In this document: piece after piece, positions 36,036 through 47,500 of the stretch
Numbering within the stretch: position 1 is the stretch's first letter
Layout: every line of letters begins with the position of its first letter
From: Strongyloides papillosus
Taxonomy: Eukaryota > Nematoda > Chromadorea > Rhabditida > Strongyloididae
Assembly: GCA_005656395.1 (NCBI GenBank)
Contig: SRSI01000055.1
Location: forward strand, 620,001-684,000
DNA: 64,000 nt
Direction: 5' to 3'
Position numbers and translations under genes: made by a program
The notes under the pieces: model-generated
What the model was told of the DNA's origin: nothing
Seen by the model: the letters and a program-made list of their open reading frames with translations, nothing else
Database searches by the model: none

Positions 36036-36329
36036 AGTTAAATTATTTTGATTGGCGTAGAAAAAAAGATCTGAACAAAGCAACTACACAATATTAACGT
36101 AGACTTTATTGAGTAAAAAACTAGAACTAAAATTATAACAATTAAATATAAAATTAGCGACATAAAAAAATGAATAAAACGAATTATAAAAATGATTTAA
36201 AATGAATAAATGAATTAATTTTAATTTATGGGATTTTCCATGACCTTTATCTTAGCACGATCCGAGGTTTGGCGCGCTCTGAGTATCATTTTCTTTTAGG
36301 TTGGGTCCTTTGGAGTACTAGTTCTTACT
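36036..36329 (-). repeat. 5' LTR of element B
   Basis: 294 bp, five single-base differences from the 3' LTR. The flank AAATA at 36330-36334 matches the left target duplication. Confidence 0.95.
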
Positions 36330-36334
36330 AAATA

Positions 36335-37496
36335 TTCATTTATTTTATTATTAAATGTTACTGTTATTAAATATTCTAAGTATACTCAATTTAAAAAATT
36401 ACTATAATACTTATCATAAATGTCAAATCACTTAAAAACAAAATGAGATATCATTTTTCATAAATCCATATAACTTTATCTATTATTGTTTGTGGTTTTT
36501 TTAGAAAATGTATTGTATATTTAAAAAAACAGATATGTAAGTTGTATCGACTGTATATGATGTCGAAACGATTTACATACTTGTTATAATAGTTTGCTAT
36601 GCTTTTTTTATAAAATGTATATACATTTCTTATAACTTATCATACATTTTTTTAAAAGTAAATAGTTATATTTACATAAATGTATGATCAATCTTAAAAA
36701 TTAGACTTGATTTTTCTACTGAATTAACCATATTAAATAGTAATTTTCTACAAGTCAAAACGACTGAGACAAAAAAATAGTGCCAAAAATTCAACATTTC
36801 AACAGAAATTGTCGATCTCTTATATTTTTCATAAAATATACGAAAGGTCGTAAATTATAAACACTAAAATAATAAATTTAACATGTAATAATTATGTTTT
36901 TACAATTAATACTGTCTTAAAGTAATTTTTTATTCTTTTTAAATATTATTCCATTTTTTTATATCAATTAAATCTAATTTTCAACAAAATTATTTATAAA
37001 TTACCAAAATTCAAAAACGTGAGTAATTTTTAAAAATTTAAAGTAATTAAAAAGTAATTTTTTTAAACAATAGGTATTTATTTCGTTATTTAAATAATTA
37101 TAAATATTTTTAAATAACTACTATTTATAATTTTATTAAATTATAGTATGCAAATCACAAAAGAAATGTTTTAAAAGGTTCTACAAGTCTAAAATAATAA
37201 TATCTATATTTTATTACTTATGATGTGTAATTATCGTTTATAACAACTATAATTAATTAATTTTATCTTTCTCAAAATTTTTATAGTAGTTAAGGTTTAC
37301 ATTTATATTATTTTCCTTTTACTTTGAATCTTTCTTAAGTCGTTCTCAAAAATCATAGGAATTCACATTATTACTGGAAGTTTTAAAAAATTAAAATACA
37401 TTTTTATAAAAATTATATATAAATTCACAAAAAAAAGTATGTATTTTGCATTGGTTATGTTTAATTTTATATTAAAAAATAACCATACAATTAAAA
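36335..37496. other. AT-rich spacer between elements B and C
   Basis: No gene seen. A segment at about 36540-36690 (with ATAAAATGTATATACATTT) resembles, in reverse orientation, the 130-bp tandem repeat at 42285-42545 on the other side of element C. Confidence 0.4.
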
Positions 37497-37501
37497 AAAT
37501 G

Positions 37502-37631
37502 AGTAAAATTTTTATTTTAATTGTATCGAGCATGTAAAAATGCTCATAATATATGATCATAATAATATTTAAATTTATGTGAATTATATTTAAAAAAGAA
37601 ATTTCAATTGTATTTATATTTAAATTTCACT
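37502..37631 (-). repeat. 3' LTR of element C
   Basis: 130 bp, among the shortest LTRs here. It contains a perfect 6-bp hairpin GAGCAT-GTAAAA-ATGCTC (37528-37545). The last base of the integrase stop codon TGA is the first base of this LTR. Confidence 0.95.
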
Positions 37632-39250
37632 CATTGGTCCTTCAGCTCCCTAAATTTGTAAGCTGAAATCAGTTCATTTTTTCTACCATCTTGTCCTTCA
37701 TTAGCTACAACACAAGGATTTCTAATTTTTGCTATTTTCTTAATTACTACCTTTTTAACTTTTGTCTTATTGGAACGTGCATCTCGGACAAGAATTTTTC
37801 TTCTACCAAGTCTAATTCTATTTAACAATTCCATTTGGATTTTTAAATCTTGTATATTTGGAGGAGCAATCGTTTCTTTAGCAAAATTGAACATTAGATC
37901 TCGTGGCTTTAATCCTGTAGTTTCATGAACCATGTTATTATATAAGTTAACAAGCTTTTTTCCATCGGTGAAAATATTCAATTGAGTTTTAATGATTAAA
38001 TTGCGTATAGTGCGAATTACACGTTCTACTACACCATTTGTACAATGTTCATATTGAAGTCCATATTCTAGTTCAATGTTGTTTTTACATAAAAAATTAA
38101 CATAATCCTTAGATTTGAATTTTTTACCCATGCCACTTCTAATACATCCTATACCGGTATCAAAACGGTCCATGACATCTTCTAACATTCGAATAATTTG
38201 TTTGGTTCTATTTTCTCTTATTGTACGAATCCAAAGATATTTACTATAAGCATCAATTCCTACAGCAATTGGAAGATCATTGATAAAGCATAAGTCTAAA
38301 TATATTAATTGGAACGGTTGACTTGTATTTGTCTTTGAACGTTTTTTTCTTTCAAGCACATTATTTTTAACGCATATTTCACAATTTCTTATTAATAGTC
38401 CCAATCTCTTTACCAATTCTTTAGCAGAATATACCGTTAGATTTCTATTTAAAATAATTCTGTAAACTTCATCCTTTAATTTTGAATAACTTTGGTGTCC
38501 TTGATTTAAATGCCATTCTTGAAAGATAGAATTAGCGATCTTTATTCCATTTGTTCCTGTTATTTCTTTGTAAATATTTTTTTTTTTGTTTATTTCCATA
38601 TTCATCAAATTATATGACAATTCATCATCATCTATATTAATGACACATTCATCACCTTTTTCATAAGGAATTATATTTATATAATTTATTCTCCTGCTTA
38701 ATAGGTCAGCTACACAGTTCTTTATACCAGGAATGTGTTTGAGGTGAATATTGAATTGTCCTAACTCATGAAGCCAAGCAGCATACTGTGGACTTTGAAA
38801 TTGAGCTTCTGGTTGGTTTATCATTTTTATTACATGATTTGCATCAGTAAGCCAATTGATTTTTGCTAATAAAAGTCTATCTCTATGTTTACGTGTTATT
38901 AATATCATTGATTGTAATTCCATGTATAGAGAAGATTTTGGTTTTGATAAACGTGGATTTTTTTTTATGGACTCAAAATGAATAGAATACAATTGACCAT
39001 CATATTCCTGTAAAATTATTCCTCCATATCCGATTTCTGAAGCATCAGAATATATAGTATAACCTTTTTCTATACTTTCATTCATCAAACCAATTTTTTC
39101 AGCTTCAACAAGTTCATCAACTACTGAATCATATATTTGTTTATGGTGTGCATTAAACTTTTCTTTAGTGTCTTTTTGTAATAAATTTGTAATAGGAGCT
39201 AATTTGATTTGGAAATTTGGTATAAAACGTTGGAAAAAGGATATACCTCC
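37631..39250 (-). pseudogene. pol: Element C RT end, RNase H and integrase
   Basis: Open from the TAA near 39251, first ATG at 39088. It starts with the RT connection SFFQRFIPNF. RNase H: IYSDASEIGYGG, ELQSMILITR, WLTDANHV and NCVADLLSR. Integrase: HLNQGHQSYSK...CEIC for zinc, LIYLDLCF (first Asp), IRSGMGKKF where the second catalytic Asp is replaced by Gly, and TNGVVERVI (Glu). The loss of the second Asp makes integrase inactive. The C-terminus is rich in basic residues (KTKVKKVVIKKIAK). The final TGA overlaps the LTR by one base. Confidence 0.85.
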
Positions 39251-39880
39251 TTAAAATTGTTTAATTTGTTTTTGAGTCTTTGGCCATTTAATTTGTTTGA
39301 GAATTTCACTACTGTGCTTCAATTTTGGATAAGAACGACTAGAGTTTACTCGATGTCCTAATATCTCAATTTCTCGTGCACATATAGTCATTTTAGAAAT
39401 TTTTACACGTAACTTATATTTTGCTAACATTTCAATGACACTTACCATGTGTTGTATGTGTTCTTGTTCCGTACCTTTAGTACCTACAATAGCATTATCT
39501 GCATACCATAATATATCAGAATCATGTTTGAAGGTGTTTACCAATAAGTAATACATAATTTGAGCAGAATTTTTGGCACCTTGAGGTAATCTGGTGAATG
39601 AATAACAATTGTTTTCAAAAAAGAAAGTAAAGTCACTATTTTTTACGTTTACAGGATGGAGTTGAAATTGGAAATAAGCATCTGACAAATCAATCCTACC
39701 ATAGTAAGAATATTGGCTTACTTTTATAAACACATCTTTCAGCGACGGAGAAGGCAGATTTGAATTTATAGTATATTCATTACATTTTGTGAAATCAACT
39801 ACTAAACGAAACTCATTTTTATTCCCTTTTGGAATTAATAATGCATTTGCCATAAGAGGATGAGGGTAGCTTCTACAATG
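39251..39880 (-). pseudogene. pol: Element C reverse transcriptase core with YADN active site
   Basis: Begins after a one-base frameshift at about 39870, where the upstream frame reads NVIVEA and this frame reads YPHPLMANALLIPKG. RT motifs: FRLVVDFTKCN, GRIDLSDAYFQF, LPQGAKNSAQ and WYADNAIV. The second Asp of the YxDD catalytic box is Asn, so polymerase is inactive. It ends at TAA (39251-39253) in KQIKQF, exactly where related elements have the Leu of QFLGG, so the stop arose by a Leu to stop change. Confidence 0.85.
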
Positions 39881-41028
39881 ACATTATCTCTCAATAATTC
39901 ACAAATTTTTTCACGTATAATGGGTCTGTATTTGTATGGAACACTATAAGGTTTAAAAGGTCCAATGTCATTTTGTTCAATAGATTTAAAGCGGATAATA
40001 GGAGCTGCCAAGGTAGAACACGATATTCTTTTTCCTTCAATTTCATTCCAAGTTTTATCATTTATCAATTTTTTAAAATCATTTATATTACCTAATTCTT
40101 GGCTAATATGAGCATTCATTATTAATTCATTTTTTCTATCTATATATCCAGAATTCTCATACAAATCTAATATTTGAGCCATAGTATACTCCCAAAATTG
40201 CGCGATGTTGGTTCCTATTATAGCATTACAACCATTTGTGGCATTAAAGGCTACATTGTCATCAGGTACAAGAAATTGCATGGGTCCCTTTAGCTGAGTT
40301 TTAAATGATGGCATCGTAATAGTTACATTAACAGACTTATTTACATGTAGATTTTCTTTTCCTGTCTTAATGGCAATGTTTGACGTAGATTTGATAGGAA
40401 CGCGGTCTTTTATAACAGAACTGCGAATCAAAGAAATGTTTGCTCTTGAGTCTAATAAGGCATTCACAACAATTCCATCAACAACAACAGGTAGTATATA
40501 TTTCATACCAGTTACAATTTCTCCCATCAAGTTTTTACTACAGGAAGTTTGTGTATGAGACAAAGACAACATTTGATTTTCATCATCTACGAACGAAGGT
40601 CTTTCAGTTTGTAATGTGAAATTAGTAGTGGGAGGTATAGGCTTACCTTTAATATTTAATTTTTCTTTTCCTCCCTTTTCTCGTCCTCTACATTCTTCAG
40701 TTGTATGACTACGAGTTTTATGAATATTACACCACCTTTTTTGTTTATGTTCAAAGTGTTCTAACAATTTACTCAAGTCATTTATGAAATTATCTTCTCG
40801 ACCTCTCATTACAGTCAAAAATGTGACAATGTGCCCTGATTTTGGAAGTTTTATTGACAACCATGATTTGAAGTGGGCGAATTTCTTGTCCATATCTAAT
40901 TCAGAAAAAACATCGTCAATCAGCTTTTTGAAACCCATAAACGATTGTTTACACATTCCTTCTCGATAGTCGAAACGATAATGATAGATATCAGACAAGT
41001 CTCGTTTTGGTTGAAGATCTTTTTCTAT
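39835..41028 (-). pseudogene. gag: Element C gag end, nucleocapsid and protease
   Basis: In frame with the block upstream across the TAA at 41029-41031. It contains the capsid end, then the knuckle WCNIHKTRSHTTEEC, the CX2HX4HX4C variant known from Ty3/gypsy gags. The protease site reads LLDSRANISLI, with Arg in place of the invariant Gly of DSG, so it is probably inactive; AIIGTNIAQF is the second signature. The last residues (VIVEA, then out-of-frame peptide) mark the frameshift into RT. Confidence 0.82.
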
Positions 41029-41705
41029 TTATTTACATTTTCTTACCAATGTTTTATAATCTAGAGTCATATATGGGAGCAGTCTTTCTTGAAGAATCGG
41101 CGGCATTTTATAATGAAACCACATTTTCTTTTCCGATTCAGAGATATTCACACCAGTACTATAAGTCTCAAATACACCTACGTACGTATCTAAATTGTCA
41201 TGCAATGTATATCCTTGAAGTTTCCCAAGAAGTCTCATACCAGATTCATCATCTATTCTTCCCCTCACATAAATCTCAGAGGAACTCATAGCGGTTGGTA
41301 AGTTTGCTAATTCATCAGACATGGCATCTTCGTCTTTATGGATAACATTTTCTACGTGTGGTTGAGAACCTTTTGTTTGGACATCGAATTTTCCATATTT
41401 CAATTCAAGTTCTTTCAATCTTAGGCGTTCTTCCATCTCTAATATTAATTTTCCTAATGTCAGTTGAATTTCAAGTTCTCGGTCATTATCTAATCGATTC
41501 GTTCCCTTTTGTTTGTCTTTAACTTTAACTTTATGATCATTATGGATAGATTCTTTGCCTTCATCTTCACTGTCATCACTCTGATATTCAGAACTAGTTA
41601 TATCTTTCGTTAATTTCTCTTTAGACGCTTCAACAAAGTTATCATAGGCTTCTCTGTGACTACAAATTCCTTCCCATAATTTTTCATAAACTAAAGTTTT
41701 CTCCT
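41029..41705 (-). pseudogene. gag: Element C gag, middle part
   Basis: After a frameshift in the A-rich run at about 41705 the frame reads EKTLVYEKLWEGICSH and stays open to TAA at 41029-41031; the first ATG is at 41436. The first part is acidic (SDDSEDEGKES), then comes a basic Glu/Arg helix and a capsid-like segment (GMRLLGKLQGYT...YVGVFETYSTG). The stop sits in RKCK before IEKDLQPK, which continues in the same frame. Confidence 0.78.
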
Positions 41706-41878
41706 TTTTTGATTATTAGTTTATCATCAAGAATTTTCATATCCTTTTCCAAAAGAGCTTCCAACATTCCTTTCTTAGTTCGATTTGAATTCACTTCATG
41801 CCTTTTAGTCAATTTTTTCAGTTTTGATTGTCGTTGCTCTCCCACAAAGTTGAGCCATTGTTTTATTAATTCATCCAT
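41684..41878 (-). pseudogene. gag: Element C gag, N-terminal part
   Basis: 64 codons from ATG 41878, starting MDELIKQWLNFVGEQ, a Lys-rich helical N-terminus. The frame is lost in the run of A and G at about 41705; the correct continuation is one base out of register (EKTLVYEKLWE). The leader between the 5' LTR and this ATG is 260 bp. Confidence 0.75.
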
Positions 41879-42138
41879 ATTCTGTCTTCTCCTCTCCTAT
41901 ACTTCAGTTGACTGGGGTCCAGTAAAATTTTTAGTCAACCAAATTCTAAGATAGGAAACTAACACCAATGGGGTAAATAAGATACTTACGTCAAAATAGA
42001 GTACAACAAACTACGTTTCTCTTTGGATAAGGTTCGTCAAATGGGAGATTTCAGGCAGAATACGTCTCTTTTTAGATATAGATTCTTCGACGTCTTGTAT
42101 GTAGTCAAATAACTACCACGTGTCAGTCGGGTAAATTA

Positions 42139-42268
42139 AGTAAAATTTTTATTTTAATTGTATCGAGCATGTAAAAATGCTCATAATATATAATCATAAT
42201 AATATTTAAATTTATGTGAATTATATTTAAAGGAGAAATTTCAATTGTATTTATATTTAAATTTCACT
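42139..42268 (-). repeat. 5' LTR of element C
   Basis: 130 bp, three differences from the 3' LTR, flanked by AAATG at 42269-42273. Confidence 0.95.
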
Positions 42269-42273
42269 AAATG

Positions 42274-43373
42274 TTTAGTTCATGTCGTTTAGAAATGTCT
42301 ATACATTTTATATAAAATTGTATAGCAAAAAATAATAAAGAATACGTATGTCATTTTGACTGTACGTACATTTTCATTAAAAATGCTATAAAGTTTAAAA
42401 AATGTATAGTAAATTTTTAAATAAATGTATATACATTTTATATAAAACGTATGGCAAATAATAAAGAAAAGTATGTATGTCGTTTTGACTGTATGTACGT
42501 TTTTTCAAAAAATCATATATTTTACAAAAAATGTATGGCGAGTCAAAATTATAGAAATTGTTTTTATTGGAGTGTTGCACCGCTCAAAAGATACCTTTTA
42601 TTTAACCACAAAATATAGACAGATTACAATTAAACAGAATTAAAATAACAGAATTAATTAACAGACTCAACTAAGTAATAGAATCAACTAAGGTCTTCTA
42701 GAATACAAAAGAGGTAATACAATAAAGATAATTAATTAAAGCTTACAGTTGAATAAAACAGATCTGTGATAACTTATCACCAGAATAATATCAGATTTCA
42801 GAAATGTAGTTTAACTCTAAAATATACAATAATTAGGTAACTCAAAAGATATACTAAAGATGATGAAATAGTTATACAATGACTAAAGATATAAATGAAA
42901 TAAAATGTCAGATCTGTACTATATATATAGAGAGAGAAAAGAATCTTCTAGAATTACAAAACAAAGAGCTAATTTTAGGATAATGTTTTTCCCATGATCT
43001 AGATAATTCTATAAGAGAAAATAGAAGAGAAATAGAAGAACCTTAGGTACAAAGAATAAAGTATAAATGAGAACATTCGATAAGAGGCTATATTCTTACT
43101 GGCGTTTCTTAAGAAATTACTACATTTTTTATGTTTATTATGTGGGCACAATTAAAGATATATTAATTGGTAGTCGAAATGACAGAATTCGACACTATAA
43201 CCCATGATTGCACAATGTCTGTCAAAACGACAATTTTAAATTTTGAATGTTCTGTCCCTACTATCATACTTATTCTTAAGAACAGTAGTCAACTTTTCAA
43301 AAGTATGAATCTCAACATTTCCAATAATTTTTTAGTTTTTTCTCTCTATATGTAATAATTTCATTTTAAATAA
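42274..43373. other. Spacer between elements C and D
   Basis: It contains the 130-bp tandem repeat (42285-42545). From 42571 to 43100 a block of different composition starts AGTGTTGCAC, ends TTCTTACT and includes TATATATATAGAGAGAG. This looks like an LTR of the local AGT...ACT type, but no target duplication matches, so I do not call it as one. Confidence 0.4.
42285..42545. repeat. Two tandem copies of a ~130-bp unit
   Basis: The segment TACATTTTATATAAAA occurs at 42302 and 42432, exactly 130 bp apart, with similar flanks (CATTTTGACTG/CGTTTTGACTG). An inverted relative lies at 36540-36690. Confidence 0.65.
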
Positions 43374-43378
43374 AGTAT

Positions 43379-43690
43379 AGTTAAATATTTTATTTAATTT
43401 GGTACAACGCCTATTAAATTTTACAATAGAAACAATAATTACAAAAATTTACCTTAAAATTATCAAAATTCCCTTAACAATACCAGGTTCTATCAACCTC
43501 AAAAATAAATAATTTTAACCCCTAAAAATATTAAAATTAAATCTAAGTTTTGGGATTAGCAAATTAGTAACATTAAAAATAATGACGTTGCTACCGTAAA
43601 ACGTCTAATTTAAAATAATTTCTAAGAGATGCTTTATACCATGACAAACAATTAAGACATATTTAGCTTTAAATATGCAACAATTCAACT
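43379..43690 (-). repeat. 3' LTR of element D
   Basis: 312 bp, from AGTTAAATATT to CAATTCAACT on the + strand. A minus-strand AACAGGTAGGAAAA adjoins it as polypurine tract. Confidence 0.95.
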
Positions 43691-43808
43691 TTTTCCTACC
43701 TGTTTGGCCTTGGTATAAAGCATCAAAACACAATAAAAATATTACAAATAAACAAAAAATTACAGTTAGTACAAAATCATAATATTTCAACAAGTCCTTA
43801 ACAAGATA

Positions 43809-44582
43809 TTATTTTTCGTCCGGATGATCCCCTAATTTTTTTATTAGACTACGATGTACAACTTTTTCCTTTCTTTTACTACTCATAATTTTTACGTAGT
43901 CAATAGAGAAGTCAATCACTATATAAACTTCATCTCCGTATACACCTTGTAATTTTCTCGATATTCCTGGAGATATAGGTTGGTATACTAAAACTTTATC
44001 ACCTTTCTCTATTTTTATATAACCTCCTTTAGTTTTCTCTCGTCTTAGTGCCTCATCAACTCTTTTTTCATGAACGTCGTGAATGATTTCACTCATAATA
44101 CTTATAAATTTACCCATATCAGGCGCATTTTCTCTTATATCATAATTTATCTGATGAGTTGCTAATGTTAATGCAACATTTGGTTCACGACCTGTCATCA
44201 AGAAATATGGTGAATATCCTGAATCTTCTGAAGTACTACTATTCATAACAAATTCTACAGACGATAAAAGTTTATCCCACTCTTTTGGTTTATCTTTTGC
44301 AAGTTTATATAAAATATGTTGTGCCGTCTGTATGTATCTTTTAGATAGAGAGTTGCCTTTATGCCAATATTCAGTCGAATGCGTTAACTCCACATTCATA
44401 CTCATCAACCAATCTTTAAAAATAGACGATTTAAAATTCCCTGCATTGTCCGAATGTACAATGGGATAATATCCATGTTTCATAAAAATATTTTGTACCA
44501 ATAAAAGAGCAACATTTTCAAAATCTTGTTTTGGCAGTGGACTTAAGGTAATATATTTGGAGAAACAATCTATGGTTAGCAA
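43809..44582 (-). pseudogene. pol: Element D integrase, missing zinc site and first catalytic Asp
   Basis: The block starts at LTIDCFSKYI, which is downstream of the first catalytic Asp in related integrases. It contains VHSDNAGNFK (second Asp), then the expected third region with HKGNSLSKRYIQ, where a Glu is expected and Ser/Lys is found. A well-formed GPY/F tail follows (KGDKVLVYQPISPG...LQGVYGDEVY). It overlaps the gag-pol frame by 65 bp in another register. The structure is explained by a deletion of perhaps 70-80 codons at about 44580 that also shifted the frame. Confidence 0.82.
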
Positions 44583-47500
44583 TCATGTGCAACATCTTTG
44601 TATAACCAATGTGACCACTAGATTGATGAATTTCCATAAGATAATTTTGTTCCTCTAACTTATTTAATTTAGAAACCTTCGGTGTTAATTTTTCTACCAA
44701 TTCACTATCTTTAATTGTCATATTCTCAGTCATTTTAGGTTTACGTCCTCTCTTCTTTTTGATCTTTATACCTTCAGTATTACTTGTTACATTGTCTCGT
44801 ACATTTTTTGGCTTACGTCTTCTCTTCCTTTTTTCACCTATTATAACTCCTTTTACATTAGTATCACTTTTATTTTCAGACTTTTCATAGTTGTATATAC
44901 AACTATCACTCTCCCCTTCATTTGTAAAAGATTTATCTTTTTCATTATCGGCATCAACTATTTTATTCATTGCTTTAAGATCTTTTTCATTCATTATTTC
45001 ATCATCTTTTTCATCTTCATAACTTTCAATACCTATATAATTTAGGATTTTTTCATTCTCAAACTGTTTTCCTTTTACATATACACATCGCAAAGATGCT
45101 CTACTAATGGCGTCAGCTAACTGGTTGTGAATTCCTGGGATATACTTGATCTCAACATTATAATTTAAAATTCTTGATATATATCGCAACATGAACTTAT
45201 TATTCGTACTCTTAATCATACCTAACAATGGTTTATGATCCGTATAGACCATTGTTTTCGTATTCCCAATTATATATCTAAAGTGGTCTAAACATTCTGC
45301 AATCGCCTTGAGTTCCAACTCTCCAGCAGGTACATATCCATTAACATCATTAAATTTATTATCAATGTCTTCAAATTTCTTTCTTAAAGCAATATTTTTA
45401 CTATAAAATCCCACAGGTACGTATCCTTTATCATTTTTCTGTAATAATGCTCCAGCGATATAAAAGTTTGAAGCATTCGTTACCAATACAAATTCTTTGC
45501 TAGGATCTGGATGATACGCAATACAAGCCTTCACGATACTATTTTTAACTTCATTAAATGCCTCTCTTATCTCCTTGGAATCTTCATAAACACCTTTTTT
45601 ATTCATCACAGCACATAAAGGTTTCAAGGACTTGGCAAGTGCAGGTATGTTACCCCTAAACCAATTTACAGCTCCAACAAATCTTCTAATAGCTTTGTAA
45701 CTATTAAAACTTGGATAATTTAACCATGCATCTAAGATTTTTATTTCAGGTAAAATACCCTCCCTGGTGATAATAAATCCAAGTGCAGTTATGGCTTCAC
45801 ATCTAAATCGTGATTTCATGACATTAGCTGTAACTCCTGTGTCCTTCAGTCTCTGTGAAAATTTAACAACTTCTTTGACGTGATGTGGCCAATCCTCCTT
45901 AGTTACCAGTATGAAGTCATCCACATAAAGTTTAGCTACAGTCCCGTCAGCGATTTTTTCTGCTATATTTTGGGCATAACTACACGCGTTTTTAATCCCA
46001 AATGGCAATCTCTGGAACTGAAACTTTTTACCATGAGTATCACGGAAAGCGAGGTATTCCTGGTCTTTCTTATCAATTGGCAGTTGCAAGAAATAGCTAT
46101 TCAGATCAATAACGGTAAAAAATTTCCCTCCTCTCATTTCATTTAACATTTCATTTGTTTTAGGCAATGGGTACTGATAATCTTTATAAAGTTCATTAAC
46201 GGGTCTTGCATCCAGAACCACTCTTACTTTATCATCAGGCTTTGGCACACAGTGGATATTTAAAAGAGCCCGGGGCCACTCGCTCGCAACAATTATATCA
46301 TTCTCAATCCACCCATCAATTACATCCTGTGCAGCCTCTCTATACTTTTCCGAAATAGGATACAAAGTGAACTTCTCAATTTTTTCATTTTTATATTCAA
46401 ATGGAGGTACTTGGTAGGTGCATCTGCCTATTCTATCACTATTGTAAACTTCTGGGAATTCTCTTATCAATCTATCTCGCAACTCTTGATTTTCAACATT
46501 TACATTTTCTGCAACTACTCTTTTTACAATATTTTCATCATCATCTGGATCATATTTAGTGTCATTAGCTACTCCATAACTTATCTTAGCTTTGACCACT
46601 TCCAAAATATCGGATCCAATAATTAAACCATATCTTTTATCTGGTTCTTCACAAATCAAAAGTCTTCTTTCAATAACTCTGCCCTTAGGAAACTTCAACT
46701 TTGTACAAGTGGATTCATTAACAGACAATCGAACTCCTGAAGCAAGATTCAACTGAACATCATTGATTTTATCTATATTCAACTTCAAATCATTAACAAG
46801 ATTTCTCGAAATCATCGAGATATTAGCACCAGTATCAATCAATCCATTCACTTTCATTTTTCTACTACCATTAATCAACGTAATTGGAATCATCAAAGAT
46901 GGACCTTTCTTCAAGACTTCATTTTTATCCATCAATGTTAACATATCAAATTTGGGTTGTGACAATGGAGCCCAAATTTCTTCCGCTTGTACAGACTTGA
47001 TATCAGGCTTCTTTTCAATAGGCTTATTGGTGGAGAAATTTCTATTTTGTGCAGAATTGGCAACACGACAATCACGTTTCATGTGCCCTAATTTACCGCA
47101 ATTGAAACATTTTATATCTTTATCAACAACATCAGAACCTTTCTTTCTCAAATTTCTTTCTTTATTTGTCTCTATCATTCTATCAACTTTTAACAGGATT
47201 CGCTCAACCATATCTTCAACACAATTATGGTTACCTTCCATAACTAGATCATACAGGGAGTCATATTTACTTAAAGCTTCTGAAACCTTAACGCGAGTTT
47301 CCCAATAAATTTTATCATCACCCATTCCTTTTTCATATTTTTTAATAAGTTCAACAAGTTCTTGGAGTTTATCGGCAAAGTCCTTGTCGTACGGATTCAA
47401 CTTGAATGTATGAATTTTTCTTCTAAGTGTAACTTTTTCCAATGCACCATCATATTTTTCTTCAAGTTTTTGACAGACTTCATTGAAAGTAATTTCCTCA

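Larger units (their letters stand above)
31344..36329 (-). mobile_element. LTR retrotransposon B (Ty3/gypsy-like), complete, 4986 bp
   Basis: Two 294-bp LTRs (five differences) are flanked by AAATA (31339-31343 and 36330-36334). The polyprotein runs 36021 to 31861 in a single frame of 1387 codons including the terminal stop, broken by two TAA codons. Minus-strand AGCAGGGAGGA before the 3' LTR is a good polypurine tract. Directly after the 5' LTR the minus strand reads (T)GGGAACAAGG, in the primer-site position; its tRNA was not identified. Confidence 0.95.
37502..42268 (-). mobile_element. LTR retrotransposon C (Ty3/gypsy-like), complete, 4767 bp
   Basis: Two 130-bp LTRs differ at three bases and are flanked by AAATG (37497-37501 and 42269-42273). 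Coding order on the minus strand is gag-NC-PR-RT-RH-IN from 41878 to 37631, broken by two frameshifts (about 41705 and about 39870) and two TAA codons (near 41029 and 39251). It is the most damaged of the four complete elements. Confidence 0.95.

Noticed and set aside
10131..41878. A variant genetic code to explain the many in-frame stops
   Set aside because: All three stop codons occur as interruptions, element D has a clean 1194-codon frame and the Helitron 2021 codons, and one stop in C is an obvious Leu to TAA change. Ordinary mutation suffices.
42571..43100. Possible solo LTR with AGTGTT...CTTACT ends
   Set aside because: The flanks ATTGG and GGCGT do not form a target duplication and no second copy was seen.
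43605..43793. Minus-strand 62-codon frame with a hydrophobic segment after pol of element D (possible env-like peptide)
   Set aside because: There is no ATG (it would start at TTG), it runs into the LTR, and hydrophobic runs are common in AT-rich frames. No envelope motif is present.
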